Source: Actinomycetota bacterium (lineage in GTDB: Bacteria; Actinomycetota; Acidimicrobiia; Acidimicrobiales; CADCSY01). From it: a DNA stretch of 6,454 bases. The stretch covers positions 1 to 6,454 of the forward strand of contig JACOTK010000321.1 of the NCBI GenBank assembly GCA_016178435.1, read 5' to 3'. Under the pieces are notes generated by a model that saw nothing but the letters and a program-made list of their open reading frames with translations, ran no database searches and was not told the DNA's origin. Below, one piece after another: positions 5,572 through 6,454 of the stretch; the stretch's first letter is position 1; every line of letters starts with the position of its first letter. The position numbers and the translations under genes are program-made.

Positions 5572-5826
5572 TCAGCGCGCCAGTGCCCGCCAGGTGCGAC
5601 ACCACCGTAGATAGGTCACGACATCATCCGCCTCCAGTTCCGCCTCGGGGTCGCCGTAGGCCGTGACGAGCCGGAAACGCATGTAGGAGTCGGGCACCGA
5701 CGGAACCGGTGGCCACTGACGCCACCAACCCGGCTGTGCGAGCCGCAGACCCTGACGGACTGCCGTGAGCCACAGGGACGGGTGCCCGGCGACCTTCGTC
5801 AACGTCGACCACGACCATGCATGCAC
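5572..5826 (-). CDS. Small conserved actinobacterial hypothetical protein
   Basis: This 84-residue protein has the pattern SLWLTAVRQGLRLAQPGWW near the N-terminus, then PVPDSYMRFRLVTAYGDP and VVTYLRWCRTWRAL near the end. I recognise this as resembling a short tryptophan- and arginine-rich protein widespread in actinobacteria and without a known function. It has no signal peptide, membrane segment or metal motif and is probably cytoplasmic and basic. The start is a GTG at 5826, 10 nt after the ROK kinase stop, preceded by AGGA at 8 nt spacing, so it is probably translated from the kinase message. It stops 69 nt before the HNH start chosen here, and would be separated by nothing if HNH started at 5571. 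Confidence 0.75.
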   Translation of the reverse strand: MHAWSWSTLTKVAGHPSLWLTAVRQGLRLAQPGWWRQWPPVPSVPDSYMRFRLVTAYGDPEAELEADDVVTYLRWCRTWRALAR

Positions 5827-5833
5827 GACCTCA

Positions 5834-5839
5834 ATCCTA
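5834..5839 (-). promoter_or_regulatory. Ribosome binding site, or -10 box, of the small hypothetical gene
   Basis: TAGGAT overlaps the stop codon TAG of the ROK kinase. AGGA within it lies 8 nt before GTG 5826 and fits a ribosome binding site. The same six bases fit a TAnnnT -10 box 7 nt before the GTG. The tight linkage favours the ribosome binding site. Confidence 0.4.
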
Positions 5840-6454
5840 ACCGTCGCTCGGTTCCCGAAGACCCCGCCAACCCACGGCGGCGGCGCCGATCAGTGGACCG
5901 GCGTCGCCGAGGCCCGCGGGCATGATGCGAGCCCCCGCCGAGAAGGCAAGGCGGGCTCGTTCGTCGATCTCCGCCTGGGCCGCCCGAAAGAACGCCTCAC
6001 CGTAACCGAGGGCCACCGAGCCTGCGACCACTGCCAGGCGCAGATCGAGCAGGTTCGCCACCGAGGCAACCGCCTGGCCCACCAGCCTGCCGGTGCGGGC
6101 CATCGTCCCGGCGTCGGCGAACTCAGCGGCGCGTCCGGTGATGGCCTTGATCGCCGAGCCCGATGCCTCCGCCTCGAGACACCCGCGAGCACCACATGCG
6201 CAGAGGCGCCCATCGGGGCACACCGTGACGTGACCGATGTGTCCCGCATTGCCGTCGGCCCCGTCCAACAGGTTCCCGTTCAGGACGATGCCCCCGCCCA
6301 CGCCCGTCGAGACCACCATGGCGACGAAGTTGTCGATACCACGGGCTGCTCCGACCCACCCCTCCCCGAGCGCCAGTGCCTTTGCGTCGTTGTCGACGAA
6401 GGTGGGCAACCCGGTCAGACCCTCGAGACGGGAGCGAAGCGGCACATCCCGCCA
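5837..6454 (-). CDS. ROK-family sugar kinase, C-terminal two thirds (runs off right edge)
   Basis: The frame is open to the window edge, where it reads WRDVPLRSRLEG, so the GTG at 6445 is internal and about 100 residues are missing. Counting from the edge codon, PTFVDNDAKA carries the conserved N22 and catalytic base D23; STGVGGGIV (49-57) is the phosphate-binding loop; H75 with C85, C87 and C92 (CACGARGCLE) is the ROK zinc site, and E94 closes the sugar pocket. The protein phosphorylates a hexose with ATP, or, if a helix-turn-helix lies in the missing part, is a NagC/XylR-type repressor. Most ROK glucokinases have G-E-x-G-H before the zinc site, but here it is AGHIGH, with H72 in place of the sugar-binding glutamate, so glucose is not assured as substrate. 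The small hypothetical gene follows after 10 nt. Confidence 0.9.
   Translation of the reverse strand, partial: WRDVPLRSRLEGLTGLPTFVDNDAKALALGEGWVGAARGIDNFVAMVVSTGVGGGIVLNGNLLDGADGNAGHIGHVTVCPDGRLCACGARGCLEAEASGSAIKAITGRAAEFADAGTMARTGRLVGQAVASVANLLDLRLAVVAGSVALGYGEAFFRAAQAEIDERARLAFSAGARIMPAGLGDAGPLIGAAAVGWRGLREPSDG

Noticed and set aside
5035..5610. 191-codon plus-strand open frame
   Set aside because: It is antisense to the HNH gene, which has all zinc and catalytic residues.

Overview
The window is high-GC DNA with strongly GC-ending codons and dense, mostly minus-strand gene packing. The gene families (an OmpR-type two-component pair, a type 2 MenC, a short HNH nuclease and small tryptophan-rich protein of actinobacterial style, a VapBC pair, a ROK kinase) point to an actinobacterium, quite possibly of the class Acidimicrobiia. 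Several starts lack a Shine-Dalgarno sequence but have a TAnnnT box 6-8 nt upstream, as in leaderless actinobacterial messages. The phylum-level assignment is reasonably supported; the class is a guess.

Left part (1-1403): a two-component system on the minus strand. The response regulator (548-1228) is followed, with an ATGA overlap, by a sensor histidine kinase whose first 183 residues lie in the window and whose catalytic part lies off the left edge. A 174-nt divergent intergenic region (1229-1402) carries an inverted repeat and a direct repeat spaced 22 bp, a plausible binding region for the regulator.

Middle (1403-2572): a gene graveyard. On the plus strand is a multi-frameshifted remnant of a COG4705-type membrane protein. 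Converging on it from the minus strand is a truncated, frameshifted ECF sigma factor that still has a good ribosome binding site. A short plus-strand fragment that could encode a helix-turn-helix lies between and over them. The flanking genes are intact, so the decay is local.

Next (2567-3180): an intact type II toxin-antitoxin operon, VapB (ribbon-helix-helix) and VapC (PIN-domain RNase), with overlapping genes, a likely leaderless promoter and an exact direct repeat around the -10 box suited to autoregulation.

Right part (3222-6454): a minus-strand run that reads ROK sugar kinase (N-terminus off the right edge), small conserved hypothetical protein, HNH endonuclease, MenC-type o-succinylbenzoate synthase, and a lipoate ligase/octanoyltransferase-family protein. 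Links are tight: 10 nt between ROK and the small protein, possible GTGA overlap between HNH and menC, ATGA overlap between menC and the ligase. The contents are housekeeping: sugar phosphorylation, menaquinone synthesis, protein lipoylation. I found no RNA gene, CRISPR array, insertion sequence or convincing new multi-gene system. The most interesting parts are the decayed regulator/membrane-protein region and the compact VapBC promoter.
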